From contig SZWC01007272.1 of the NCBI GenBank assembly GCA_023375785.1, positions 19,456-83,455 on the forward strand: DNA of 64,000 bases, read 5' to 3'. The stretch is from Penium margaritaceum (taxonomy: Eukaryota; Streptophyta; Zygnematophyceae; Desmidiales; Peniaceae). The first letter of the stretch is position 1. Each line of letters begins with the position of its first letter. Below are positions 1 through 10,587 of this stretch, one piece after another. Made by a program: the position numbers and the translations under genes. The notes under the pieces are model-generated. The model saw only the letters and a list, made by a program, of their open reading frames with translations. It made no database searches and was not told where the DNA came from.

Positions 1-3
1 AGC

Positions 4-194
4 AGTGGCACGGTATGGCTAGCGTGCACAATGACCAACCAAAGGATGCATACGTCACTGACTACGACCGAATAAGTCCACTATGTGTGGTCAACATTGA
101 CAACTCATAACACGAGTCACAAATGGTCAGAGGGAGAGACAATGGTTTGGGAAGCCTATGTATTGACTAGAAAGGACAAAGAACTTCAATACGT
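4..194. repeat. Reference monomer A (191 bp)
   Basis: Type A starts AGTGGCACGGTATGGCTAG and carries a GATGCATACGTCACTGACTA block. It ends with a GACTAGAAAGGACAAAGAA segment found in no other type. About 50 A copies occur in the window, and their starts (4, 958, 3720, 4674, 6486, 7440, 8393, 9347 and so on) were used to phase the array. Confidence 0.93.
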
Positions 195-385
195 AGTGGC
201 ACGGTGTGGCTAATATGCACACCAAACAACCAAACTAGGCATATGTCACTGATCATGACCAGAGAATTTCAATATGGGTGGTCAATGTTGACCAACCATA
301 ACACGAGTCACAAACGGTCAGGACAGGAAACAATGCTATGGGAATTTCGGTTCTCACCTACCAAGTACAACGACTTTCAGTCAGT
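195..385. repeat. Reference monomer B (191 bp)
   Basis: Type B is recognised by TAATATGCACACCAAACAAC, by GATCATGACCAGAGAATT and by a TCTCAACTACCAAGTACAACG-like end. Most B copies carry an exact or one-mismatch 16-bp palindrome, TGGTCAACGTTGACCA; an exact example is at 6761-6776. Confidence 0.93.
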
Positions 386-575
386 AGTAGCACGGTGTGG
401 CTACCATGCACAATGACCGACCAAAGAAGGCATATGTACTGCCTTTGACCAAAGAAATCCGCTGTGTGTGGTCAACGTTTACAACTCATAATACGAGTCA
501 CAAGTGGTCAGAGGGGGAAGCAATGGTTTGGGAACACCATGTATCACATAGCAAGCACAAGGGGCATCAATACGT
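386..575. repeat. Reference monomer C (190 bp)
   Basis: Type C starts AGTAGCACGGTGTGGCTACC and carries ACTGCCTTTGACCAAAG. It ends AGCAAGCACAAGGGGC followed by TTCAATACGT or a close variant. It is 190 bp, one base shorter than the other types, which explains the 954-bp rather than 955-bp unit length. Confidence 0.92.
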
Positions 576-766
576 TGTGGCACGGTGTGGAGACCATGCA
601 CGATGACCAACCAAAGTAGGCATATGTCACTGACCATGACCAAATAATGTCACTAAGTGTAGTAAACTTTGATAACTCACAAAACGACTCACAAATGGTC
701 AGGGTGGAAGGTAATGGTTTGTGAATACTAGTTATCGACTAGCAAGTACAAATACCTTTAATATGT
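576..766. repeat. Reference monomer D (191 bp)
   Basis: Type D starts TGTGGCACGGTGTGGAGACC. It carries GTGTGGTAAACTTTGACAAC in place of the usual GGTCAAC dyad half, and a GGTCAGGGTGGAAGGTAATG block. The central dyad is therefore lost in this type. Confidence 0.92.
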
Positions 767-957
767 AGTGGGACAATGTGGCTTTAATGCACAGTGACCA
801 ACCAAAGTATGCATATGTCACTGACCATGACGAACGAATTTCACTTCATGTGGTCAACGTTGAAAACGCATAACACGAGTCACAAATGGTCAGAGGGGAA
901 AACAATGGGTTGAGAACATCAGATATCAACTAGCAAGTACAAAGACCTTCAACAAGC
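767..957. repeat. Reference monomer E (191 bp)
   Basis: Type E carries GGCTTCAATGCACAGTGACC (variant in this copy), AATTTCACTTCATGTGGTCA and GGGGAAAACAATGGGTTG. Its end leads directly into the next A monomer, which closes the five-monomer unit. Confidence 0.92.
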
Positions 958-1339
958 AGTGGCACGGTATGGCTAGCGTGCACAGTGACCAACCAAAGGA
1001 TGCATATGTCACTGACTACGACCAAATAAGTCCACTATGTGTGGTCAACATTGACAACTCATAACACGAGTCACAAATGATCAGAGGGAGAGACAATGAT
1101 TTGGGAAGCCTATTTATTGACTAGAAAGGACAAAGAACGTCAATACGCAGCGGCACGGTGTGGCTTATATGCACACCAAACAACCAAACTAGGCATATGT
1201 CACTGATCATGACCAGAGAATTTCAGTATGGGTGGTCAATGTTGACCAACCATAACACGAGTCACAAACGATCAGGAGAGGAAACAATGCTATGGGAATA
1301 TCAGTTCTCAACTACCAAGTACAACGACCTTCAGTCAGT

Positions 1340-1530
1340 AGTAGCACGGTGTGGCTACCATGCACAATGACCTATCCAAGTAGGCATACATCACTACTCA
1401 TGACCTAAGAAGTGTAGTGTGTATGGTCAACGTTCACAACTCATAATACAAGTAAAAAATGGGCAGAGGGAGAAACAATGGTTTGGGAATACTTGGTATC
1501 GACTAGCAAGTACAAAAACCTTCGATAAGT
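1340..1530. repeat. Reference monomer F (191 bp), left neighbour of the insert
   Basis: Type F carries CTATCCAAGTAGGCATACAT, an AACTCATAATACAAGTAAAA block and a CCTTCGATAAGT end. It occurs almost only just before an insert-bearing G* monomer; strays are at about 2193, 19269 and 19842. It therefore marks the long form of the higher-order unit. Confidence 0.9.
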
Positions 1531-2192
1531 GGTGGCACGGTGTGGCTACCATGCACAATGACCAACCAAAGTATTCTTGTATCACTGAATATCATAAAAA
1601 GAGTTTTACTGTGTGTTGTCAACTTTCCTTCTTACGGCTGGTCAATCAGAGCAATGGTTGAGAGGTTATTCAAGCTCGAAGTTGCAAAATTCGAAATTTT
1701 GTCTGCGTCAAATTTTCATGAATAAACTAAAGTTGTTATCATTCATAATTTTGAAAACTACCCTCTAATCTTACACCCCCTTATTTTATGCCCTTTACCC
1801 ATAGGAACCCTTATAATGTCATTTGGACATCATATGAACACCATGCGAGCTGGCTTAGTGCTTATAGAGTTAGATTCTGGAGCGATAGCTCCTAGGTTTG
1901 AATCCTCGTACGCGCAGTATACAATAGGCTCGCGACCTGGGGGGGGGGGCGGCCGTGTTGTGATACCTCAACTCTACCTACGAGCCTAAGCCGTGGGGGG
2001 GTAGGGGGGTGTCATAATGTGGTCGCAAATCTGTCCTCCAGGTCGTCCCCGGAACATCCCACCAGGGGGGGTGGGAGGGAGTATTCCAGTGAAGGCACCT
2101 ACGCGTAACAAATCAACAAAAACCGACCTGGTGTCAAAGGGAGAAACATTTTGTTGTTTATTGACTAGCAAGTGCAAATACTTTCAACAAGT
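1531..2192 (+). repeat. Insert-bearing monomer G*, copy 1
   Basis: A satellite monomer (GGTGGCACGGTGTGGCTACC start) is interrupted near 1667 by about 460 bp of non-satellite DNA. It resumes near 2128 (GTGTCAAAGGGAGAAAC) and ends in the usual ACTAGCAAGTGCAAATAC. Inside the insert are the A-box TGGCTTAGTGC at 1851-1861, the B-box GGTTTGAATCC at 1895-1905, a G run after CGACCTGG near 1939, and a G4 motif at 2065-2079 (G7-T-G3-A-G3). This copy is followed by a second F-type monomer rather than H. Confidence 0.88.
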
Positions 2193-5055
2193 AGTGGAAC
2201 GGTGTGGCTACCATGCACAATGACCTATCCAAGTAGGCATACATCACTACTCATGACCTAAGAAGTGTAGTGTGTATGGTCAACGTTCTCAACTCATAAT
2301 ACAAGCAAAAAATCGGCAGAGGGAGAAACAATGGTTTGGGAATACTTGGTATCGACTAGCAAGTACAAAAACCTTCAATATGTAGTGGCACAATGTGGCT
2401 TCAATGCACAGTGACCAACCAAAGTATGCATATGTCACTGACCATGACGAACAAATTTCACTTCATGTGGTCAACGTTGAAAATGCATAACACGAGTCAC
2501 AAATGGTCAGAGGGGAAAACAATGGGTTGAGAACATCAGTTATCAACTAGCAAGTACAAAGACCTTCAACAAGCAGTGGCACGGTATGGCTAGCGTGCAC
2601 AGTGACCAACCAAAGGATGCATATGTCACTGATAACGACGGAATAAGTCCACTATGTGTGGTCAACATTGACAACTCATAACACGAGTCACAAATGGTCA
2701 GAGGGGAAAACAATGGGTTGAGAACATCAGTTATCAACTAGCAAGTACAAAGACCTTCAACAAGCAGTGGCACGGTATGGCTAGCGTGCACAGTGACCAA
2801 CCAAAGGATGCATATGTCACTGATAACGACGGAATAAGTCCACTATGTGTGGTCAACATTGACAACTCATAACACGAGTCACAAATGGTCAGGGTGGAAG
2901 ATAATGGTTTGTGCATACTAGTTATCGACTAGCAAGTACAAAAACCTTCGATAAGTGGTGGCACGGTGTGGCTACCATGCACAATGACCAACCAGATTAG
3001 GCATGTGCCACTTACCATGACCAAATAATTTTACTATGTGTGGTCAACGTTGACAACCCATAATATGGGTCCCGAATTCTCAGAGGGGGAAACAATGGGT
3101 TGGGAATACTAGATACCAACTACCAAGTACAACGACCTTCAGTCAGTAGGAGCACGGTGTGACTACCATGCACAATGACCGACCAAAGTAGGCATATGTA
3201 CTTCCTTTGACCAAAAGAAATCCGCTGTGTGTGGTCAACGTTGACAACTCATAATACGAGTCACAAATGGTCAGAGGGGGAAAAATGGTTTGGGAACACC
3301 AAGTATCAAATAGCAAGCACAAGGGGCTTCAATACGCTGTGGCACGGTGTGGAGACCATGCACGATGACCAACCAAAGTAGGCATATGTCACTGATCATG
3401 CCCAAATAATTTCTTTAAGTGTGGTAAAATTTGACAACTCATAACACGAGTCACAAATGGTCAGGTTGGTAGATAATGGTTTGTCAATACTAGGTATCGA
3501 CTAGCAAGTACAAATACCTTCAATATGTAGTGGCACAATGTGGCTTCAATGCATAGTAACCAACCAAAATATGCATATGTCACTAACCATGACCAACAAA
3601 TTTCACTTCATGTGGTCAACGTTTAAAACGCATAACACGAGTCACAAATGGTCAGAGGGGAAAACAATGGGTTGGGAACACTAGTTATCAACTAGCAAGT
3701 ACAAAAACCTTCAACAAGTAGTGGCACCGTATGGCTAGCGTGCACGATGACCAACCAAAGGATGCATACGTCACTGACTACGGCCGAATACGTCCACTAT
3801 GTGTGGTCAACATTGACAACTCATAACACGAGTCACAAATGGTCAGAGAGAGAGACAATGGTTTGGGAAGCCTATGTATTGACTAGAAAGGACAAATAAC
3901 TTCAATACATAGTGGCACGGTGTGGCTAATATGCACACCAAACAATCAAACTAGGCATATGTCACTGATCATGACCAGAGAATATCAATATGGGTGGTCA
4001 AGGTTGACCAACCATAACACGAGTCACAAACGGTCAGGAGAGGAAACAATGCTATGGGAATATTGGTTCTCAACTACCAAGTACAACGAACTTCACTCAG
4101 TAGTAGCACGGTGTAGCTATCATGCACAATGACCGACCAAAGTAGGCATATGTACTGCCTTTGACCAAAGAAATCCGCTGTGTGTGGTCAACGTTTACAA
4201 CTCATAATACGAATTACAAATGGTCAGAGGGGGAAACAATGGTTTGGGAACACCATGTATCACATAGCAAGCACAAGGGGCTTCAATACGTTGTGGAACG
4301 GTGTGGAGACCATGCACGATGACCAACCAAAGTAGGCATATGTCACTGACCATGACCAAAGAATGTCACTAAGTGTGGTAAACTTTGACAACTCACAACA
4401 CGACTCACAAATGGTCAGGGAGGAAGGTAATGTTTTGTGAATACTAGTTATCGACTAGCAAGTACAAATACCTTTAATATGTAGTAGCACAATGTGGCTT
4501 CAATGCACAGTGACCAAGCAAAGTATGCATATGTCACTGACCATGACGAACAAATTTCACTTCATGTGGTCAACGTTGAAAATGCATAACACGAGTCACA
4601 AATGGTCAGAGGGGAAAACAATGGGTTGAGAACATCAGTTATCAACTAGCAAGTACAAAGACCTTCAACAAGCAGTGGCACGGTATGGCTAGCGTGCACA
4701 GTGACCAACCAAAGGATGCATATGTCACTGATAACGACGGAATAAGTCCACTATGTGTGGTCAACATTGACAACTCATAACACGAGTCACAAATGGTCAG
4801 AGGGGAAAACAATGGGTTGAGAACATCAGTTATCAACTAGCAAGTACAAAGACCTTCGATAAGTGGTGGCACGGTGTGGCTACCATGCACAATGACCTAT
4901 CCAAGTAGGCATACATCACTGCTCATGACCAAAGAAGTTTAGTGTGTGTGGTCAACGTTCACAACTCATAATACAAGTAAAAAATGAGTAGAGAGAGAAA
5001 CAATGGTTTGGGAATACTTGGTATCGACTAGCAAGTACAAAGACCTTCGATAAGT
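2193..5055. repeat. Satellite block 2: chimeric monomers and shortened units
   Basis: The order is F fused to the end of another type, E, an A/E chimera (2575), an A/D chimera (2766), H, C, D, E, a normal five-monomer unit (3720-4673), another A/E chimera (4674), then F. The A monomers at 2575, 2766 and 4674 share the private variant CTGATAACGACGGAATAAG, so one chimeric monomer has been copied twice. Confidence 0.88.
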
Positions 5056-5722
5056 GGTGGCACGGTGTGGCTACCATGCACAATGACCAACCAAAGTATT
5101 CTTGTATCACTGAATATCATAAAAAGAGTTTCACTGTGTGTTGTCAACTTTCCTTCTTACGGCTGGTCAATCCGAGCAATGGTTGAGAGGTTATTGAAGC
5201 TCGAAGTTGCAAAATTCGAAATTTCGTGTGCGTCAAAATTATATGAATAAACTAAATTTGTTATCATTCTTTATTTTGAAAACTACCCTCTAATCTTACA
5301 CCCCCTTATTTTATGCCATTTACCAATAGGAACTCTTAGAATGTCATTTGGACATCATATGAACACCATGCGAGTTGGCTTAGTGCTTATAGAGTTAGAT
5401 TCTGGAGCGATAGATCCTAGGTTTGAATCCTCGTACGCGCAATAAACAATAGGCTCGCGACCTGGGGGGGAGGGGGGCGGCCGTGTTGTGTTACCTCAAC
5501 TCAACCTTCGAGCCTAAGCCGTGGGGGGTTAGGGGGGGTGTCATAATGCGGTCGCAAAGCTGTCCTCCAGGTCGTCCACGGAACATCCCTCCAGGGGGGG
5601 GTGGGAGGGAGTATTCCAGTGAAGGCACCTACGCGTAACAAATCAACAAAAACCGACCTGGTGTCAAAGGGAGGAACCTTTTGCTATTTATTGACTAGAA
5701 AGTGCAATTACTTTCAACAATT
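5056..5722 (+). repeat. Insert-bearing monomer G*, copy 2
   Basis: Same junctions as copy 1. A-box 5376-5386, B-box 5420-5430, G4 motif 5594-5609 (G8-T-G3-A-G3). The pre-B-box sequence differs by one base from most copies. Confidence 0.88.
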
Positions 5723-5913
5723 AGTGGAACGGTGTGGCTACCATGCACAATGACCAACCAGATTAGGCATGTGCCACTTACCATGACCAAATAATTTTAC
5801 TATGTGTGGTCAACGTTGACAACCCATAATATGGGTCCCGAATTGTCAGAGGGGGAAACAATGGGTTGGGAATACTAGATACCAACTACCAAGTACAACG
5901 ACCTTCAGTCAGT
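5723..5913. repeat. Reference monomer H (191 bp), usual right neighbour of the insert
   Basis: Type H carries CAACCAGATTAGGCATGTGC, ATATGGGTCCCGAATTGTCA and GGAATACTAGATACCAACTA. Its last 30 or so bases match the end of type B, so the following C monomer is entered as if from B. It usually occurs directly after an insert-bearing monomer. Confidence 0.88.
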
Positions 5914-8900
5914 AGTAGCACGGTGTGGCGACCATGCACAATGACCGACCAAAGTAGGCATATGTACTGCCTTTGACGAAAGAAATCCGCTCTGTGTGGT
6001 CAACGTTTACAACTCATGATACGAGTCACACATGGTCAAAGGGGGAAACAATGGTTTGGGAACACCAAGTATCACGTAGCAAGCACAAGGGGCTTCAATA
6101 CGTTGTGGCACGGTGTGGAGACGATGCACGATGACCAACCAAAGTAGGCATATGTCACTGACCATGAGCAAATAATGTCACAAAGTGTGGTAAACTTTGA
6201 CAACTCATAACACGAGTCACAAATGGTCAGGGTGGAAGATAATGGTTTGTGCATACTAGTTATCGACTAGCAAGTACAAATACCTTCAACATGTAGTGGC
6301 ACAATGTGGCTTCAATGCACAGTGACCAACCAAAGTATGCATATGTCACTAACCATGACCAACAAATTTCACTTCATGTGGTCAACGTTGAAAATGCATA
6401 ACACGAGTCACAAATGGTCAGAGGGGAAAACAATGGATTGGGAACACTAGCTATCAACTAGCAAGTACAAAGACCTTCAATAAGTAGTGGCACGGTATGG
6501 CTAGCGTGCACAGTGACCAACCAAGGGATGCATACGTCACTGACTACGACCGAATAAGTCCACTATGTGTGGTCAACATTGACAACTCATAACACGAGTC
6601 ACAAATGGTCAGAGGGAGAGACAATGGTTTGGGAAGCCTATGTATTGACTAGAAAGGACAAAGAACATCCATATGTAGTGGCACGGTGTGGCTAATATGC
6701 ACACCAAACAACCAAACTAGGCATATGTCACTGATCATGACCAGAGAATTTCAATATGGGTGGTCAACGTTGACCAACCATAACACGAGTCACAAACGGT
6801 CAGGACAGGAAACAATGCTATGGGAATATCGGTTCTCAACTACCAAGTACAACGACCTTCAGTCAGTAGTAGCACGGTGTGACTACCATGCACAATGACC
6901 GACCAAAGTAGGCATATGTCCTGCCTTTGACCAAGGAAATCCACTGTGTGTGGTCAACGTTGACAACTCATAATACGAGTCACAAATGGTCAGAGGGGGA
7001 AACAATGGTTTGGGAACACCAAGTATAAAATAGCAAGAACAAGGGGCTTCAATGCGCTGTGGCACGGTGTGGATACCCTGCACGATGACCAACCAAAGTA
7101 GGCATATGTCACTGACCGTGCCCAAATAATGTCACTAAGTGTGGTAAACTTTGACAACTCATAACACGAGTCACAAATGGTCAGGGTGGTAGATAATGGT
7201 TTTTGGATACTAGGTATCGACTAGCAAGTACAAATACCTTCAATATGTAGTGGCACAATGTGGCTTCAATGCAAAGTGACCAACCAAAGTATGCATATGT
7301 CACTAACCATGACCAACAAATTTCACTTCATGTGGTCAACGTTGAAAACGCATAACACGAGTCACAAATGGTCAGAGGGGAAAAAAATGGGTTGGGAACA
7401 CTAGTTATCAACTAGCGAGTACAAAGAACTTCAACAAGCAGTGGCACGGTATGGCTAGCGTGCACAGTGACCAACCAAAGGATGCATACGTCACTGACTA
7501 CGACCGAATACGTCCACTATGTGTGGTCAACATTGACAACTCATAACACGAGTCACAAATGGTCAGAGGGAGAGACAATGGTTTGGGAAGCCTATGTATT
7601 GACTAGAGAGGATAAAGAACTTCAATACGTAGTGGCACGGTGTGGCTAATATGCACACCAAACAACCAAACTAGGCATATGTCACTGATCATGACTAGAG
7701 AATTTCAATATGGGTGGTCAACGTTGACCAACCATAAGACGAGTCACAAACGGTCAGGACAGGAAACAATGCTATGGGAATATCGGTTCTCAAGTACCAA
7801 GTACAACGAGTTTCAGTCATTAGTAGCACGGTGTGGCTACCATGCACAATGTCCGACGAAAGTAGGCATATGTACTGCCTTTGACCAAAGAAATCCGCTG
7901 TGTGTGGTCAACGTCTACAACTCATAAAACGAGTCACAAATGGTCAGAGGGGGAACAATGGTTTGGGAACACCATGTATCACATGGCAAGCACAAGGGGC
8001 TTCAATACGTTCTGGCACGGTGTGGAGACCATGAACGATGACCAACCAAAGTAGGCATATCTCACTGACCATGACCAAATAATGTCACTAAGTGTGGTAA
8101 ACTTTGACAACTCACAACACGACTCACAAATGGTCAGGGTGGAAGGTAATGGTTCGTGAATACTAGTTATTGACTAGCAAGTACAAATACCTTCAATATG
8201 TAGTGGCACAATGTGGCTTCAATGTTCAGTGACCAACCAAAGTATGCATATGTCACTGACCATGACGAAAGAATTTCACTTCATGTGGTCAACGTTGAAA
8301 ATGCATAACACGAGTCACAAATGGTCAGAGGGGAAAACAATGGGTTTGGAACATCAGCTATCAACTAGCAAGTACAAAGACCTTCAACAAGCAGTGGCAC
8401 GATATGGCTAGCGTGCACAATGCCCATCCAAAGGATGCATACGTCACTAACAACGACCGAATAAGTCCACTATGTGTGGTCAACATTGACAACTCATAAC
8501 ACGAGTCACAAATGGTCAAAGGGAGAGACAATGATTTGGGAAGCCTATGTATTGACTAGAAAGGACAAAGAACTTCAATACGCAGTGGCACGGTGTGGCT
8601 AATATGCACACCAAACAACCAAACTAGGCATATGTCACTGATCATGACCAGAGAATTTCAATATGGGTGGTCAACGTTGACCAACCATAACACGAGTCAC
8701 AAACGGTCAGGACAGGAAACAATGCTATGGGAATATCGGTTCTCAACTACCAAGTACAAGGACTTTCAGTCAGTAGTAGCACGGTGTGGCTACCATACAC
8801 AATGACCGACCAAAGTAGGCATATGTACTGACTTTGACCAAAGAAATCCGTTGTGTGTGGTCAACGTTTACAACTCACAATACGAGTCACAAATGGTCAG

Positions 8901-9919
8901 AGGGGAAAACAATGGTTTGGGAACACCATGTATCACATAGCAACCACAAGGGGCTTCAATACGCTGTGGCACGGTGTGGAGACCATGCACGATGACCAAC
9001 CAAAGTAGGCATATGTCACTGACCATGAGCAAATAATGTCACAAAGTGTGGTAAAATTTGACAACTCATAACACGAGTCACAAATGGTCAGGGTGGAAGA
9101 TAATGGTTTGTGCATAGTACTTATCGACTAGCAAGTACAAATACTTTCAATATGTAGTGGCACAATGTGGCTTCCATGCACAGTGACCAACCGAAGTATG
9201 CATATGTAACTGACCATGACGAACAACTTTCACTTCATGTGGTCAACGTTGAAAACGCATAACACGAGTCACAAATGGTCAGAGGGGAAAACAATGGGTT
9301 GAGAACATCAGTTATCAACTAGCAAGTACAAAGACCTTCAACATGCAGTGGCACGGTATGGCTAGCGTGCACAGTGACCAACCAAAGGATGCAAAAGTCA
9401 CTGACTACGACCGAATAAGTCCACTATGTGTGGTCAACATTGACAACTCATAACACGAGTCACAAATGGTCAGAGGGAGAGACAATGATTTGGAAAGCCT
9501 ATGTATTGACTAGAAAGAACAAAGAACTTCAATACGCAGTGGCACGGTGTGGCTTACATGCACACCAAACAACCAAACTAGGCATATGTCACTGATCATG
9601 ACCAGAGAATTTCAATATGGGTGGTCAACGTTGACCAACCATAACACGAGTCACAAATGGTCAGGAGAGGAAACAATGCTATGGGAATATCGGTTCTCAA
9701 CTACCAAGTACAACGACCTTCAGTCAGTAGTAGCACGGTATGGCTACCATGCACAATGACCTACCCAAGTAGGCATACATCACTGCTCATGACCAAAGAA
9801 GTTTAGTGTGTGTGGTCAACGTTCACAACTCATAATACAAGTAAAAAATGGGCAGAGGGAGAAACAATGGTTTGGGAATACTTGGTATCGACTAGCAAGT
9901 ACAAAGACCTTCGATAAGT
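5914..9919. repeat. Satellite block 3: C-D-E, three regular units, then A-B-F
   Basis: C, D and E complete the long unit. Regular 953-954-bp five-monomer units then start at 6486, 7440 and 8393, and A (9347), B and F lead into the next insert. No gene or other feature is seen. Confidence 0.93.
6761..6776. other. Perfect 16-bp palindrome in monomer B (representative)
   Basis: TGGTCAACGTTGACCA is its own reverse complement. It sits near the middle of monomer B and recurs in many B copies; several have one C-to-T change that breaks it. Types A, C, E and H carry shorter or imperfect versions. It contains two inverted TTGAC cores, the binding core of plant WRKY factors, but binding is only an inference. 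Confidence 0.6.
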
Positions 9920-10232
9920 GGTGGCACGGTGTGGCTACCATGCACAATGACCAACCAAAGTATTATTGTATCACTGAATATCATAAAAAGAGTTTCACTG
10001 TGTGTTGTCAACTTTCCTTCTTACGGCTGGTCAATTGGAGCAATGGTTGAGAGGTTATTCAAGCTCAATGTTGCAAAATTCGAAATTTCGTCTGCGTTAA
10101 ATTTTTATGAGTAAACTGAATTTGTTATCATTCATAATTTTGAAAACTACCCTCTCATCTTACACCCCCTTATTTTATGCCCTTTACCCATAGGAACCCT
10201 TATAATGTCATGTGGACATCATATGAACACCA

Positions 10233-10305
10233 TGCGAGTTGGCTTAGTGCCTATAGAGTTAGATTCTGGAGCGTTAGGTCCTAGGTTTGAATCCTCGTAC
10301 GCGCA
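10233..10305 (+). other. tRNA-like domain inside the captured insert (representative)
   Basis: The 73-nt segment begins TGCGAGT and ends ACGCGCA; these can pair at 6 of 7 positions as an acceptor-like stem, with one extra base before the 3' strand. A TGGCTTAGTGC A-box occupies tRNA positions 8-18. A GGTTTGAATCC B-box occupies positions 52-62, with a T-stem that pairs at 4 of 5 positions. The D and anticodon stems pair poorly, so this is a tRNA-derived relic or SINE-type head, not a working tRNA gene. The same layout recurs in 13 readable copies. Confidence 0.55.
10240..10294 (+). promoter_or_regulatory. Candidate internal Pol III promoter (A-box and B-box)
   Basis: The A-box TGGCTTAGTGC (10240-10250) and the B-box GGTTTGAATCC (10284-10294) start 44 bp apart. 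Transfer RNA genes and tRNA-derived SINEs use this spacing to bind TFIIIC. Activity is inferred, not shown. Confidence 0.5.
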
Positions 10306-10543
10306 ATATACAATAGGCTCGCGACCTGGGGGGGGGGGCGGCCGTGTTGTGATACCTCAACTCTACCTTCGAGCCTAAGCCGTGGGGGGAGGGTAGGGGT
10401 GGGCTGTCATAATGCGGTCACAAATCTGTCCTCCAGGTCGTCCACGGACCATCCCTCCAACGGGGGTGGGAGGGAGTATTCCAGTGAAGGCACCTACGCG
10501 TAACAAATCAACAAAAACCGACCTGGTGTCAAAGGGAGAAACC

Positions 10544-10547
10544 TTTT
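10544..10547 (+). terminator. Candidate Pol III terminator (TTTT) at insert edge
   Basis: First run of four T downstream of the copy-3 tRNA-like domain, in ACCTTTTGC. It would give a transcript of about 315 nt covering the tRNA-like and G-rich parts. Four T is the minimal Pol III stop, so this is a weak inference. Confidence 0.3.
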
Positions 10548-10587
10548 GCTATTTATTGACTAGCAAGTGCAAATACTTTCAACAAGT

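Larger units (their letters stand above)
1..1530. repeat. Satellite array block 1: one full five-monomer unit, then A-B-F
   Basis: Tandem ~191-bp satellite. One complete A-B-C-D-E higher-order unit (4-957) is followed by the next unit, with A at 958, B at 1149 and F at 1340. Monomer types share a common skeleton (a GTGGCACGGT-like start, a central GGTCAAC-GTTGAC dyad, a CACAAATGGTCAG block and an ACTAGCAAGTACAAA end). They differ from each other at many positions, while copies of the same type one unit apart are nearly identical. No gene is present. Confidence 0.95.
9920..10587 (+). repeat. Insert-bearing monomer G*, copy 3 (cleanest Pol III-like copy)
   Basis: A-box 10240-10250 and B-box 10284-10294. 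G run 10328-10338. The G4 motif is weakened to G5-T-G3-A-G3 at 10462-10474. I find no run of four T between the tRNA-like domain and 10544-10547, at the right edge of the insert. Confidence 0.88.

Noticed and set aside
204-416. Frames of 60-80 codons repeated dozens of times on both strands (for example the ~70-codon frame starting ATGTGGCT in B monomers)
   Set aside because: They follow the satellite period, start and stop at the same monomer positions, and 191 bp is not a multiple of three. There are no introns, domains or signs of codon selection; sequence identity among copies is explained by satellite homogenisation.
1851-1905. Functional tRNA gene
   Set aside because: A- and B-boxes are well placed, but the D and anticodon stems do not pair well and no CCA-adjacent discriminator context is convincing. 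Treated as a tRNA-derived relic.
1531-2192. Fifteen independent SINE insertions
   Set aside because: All copies share the same junctions and the same F left-hand context, and no separate target duplications were seen. A single capture followed by amplification is simpler.
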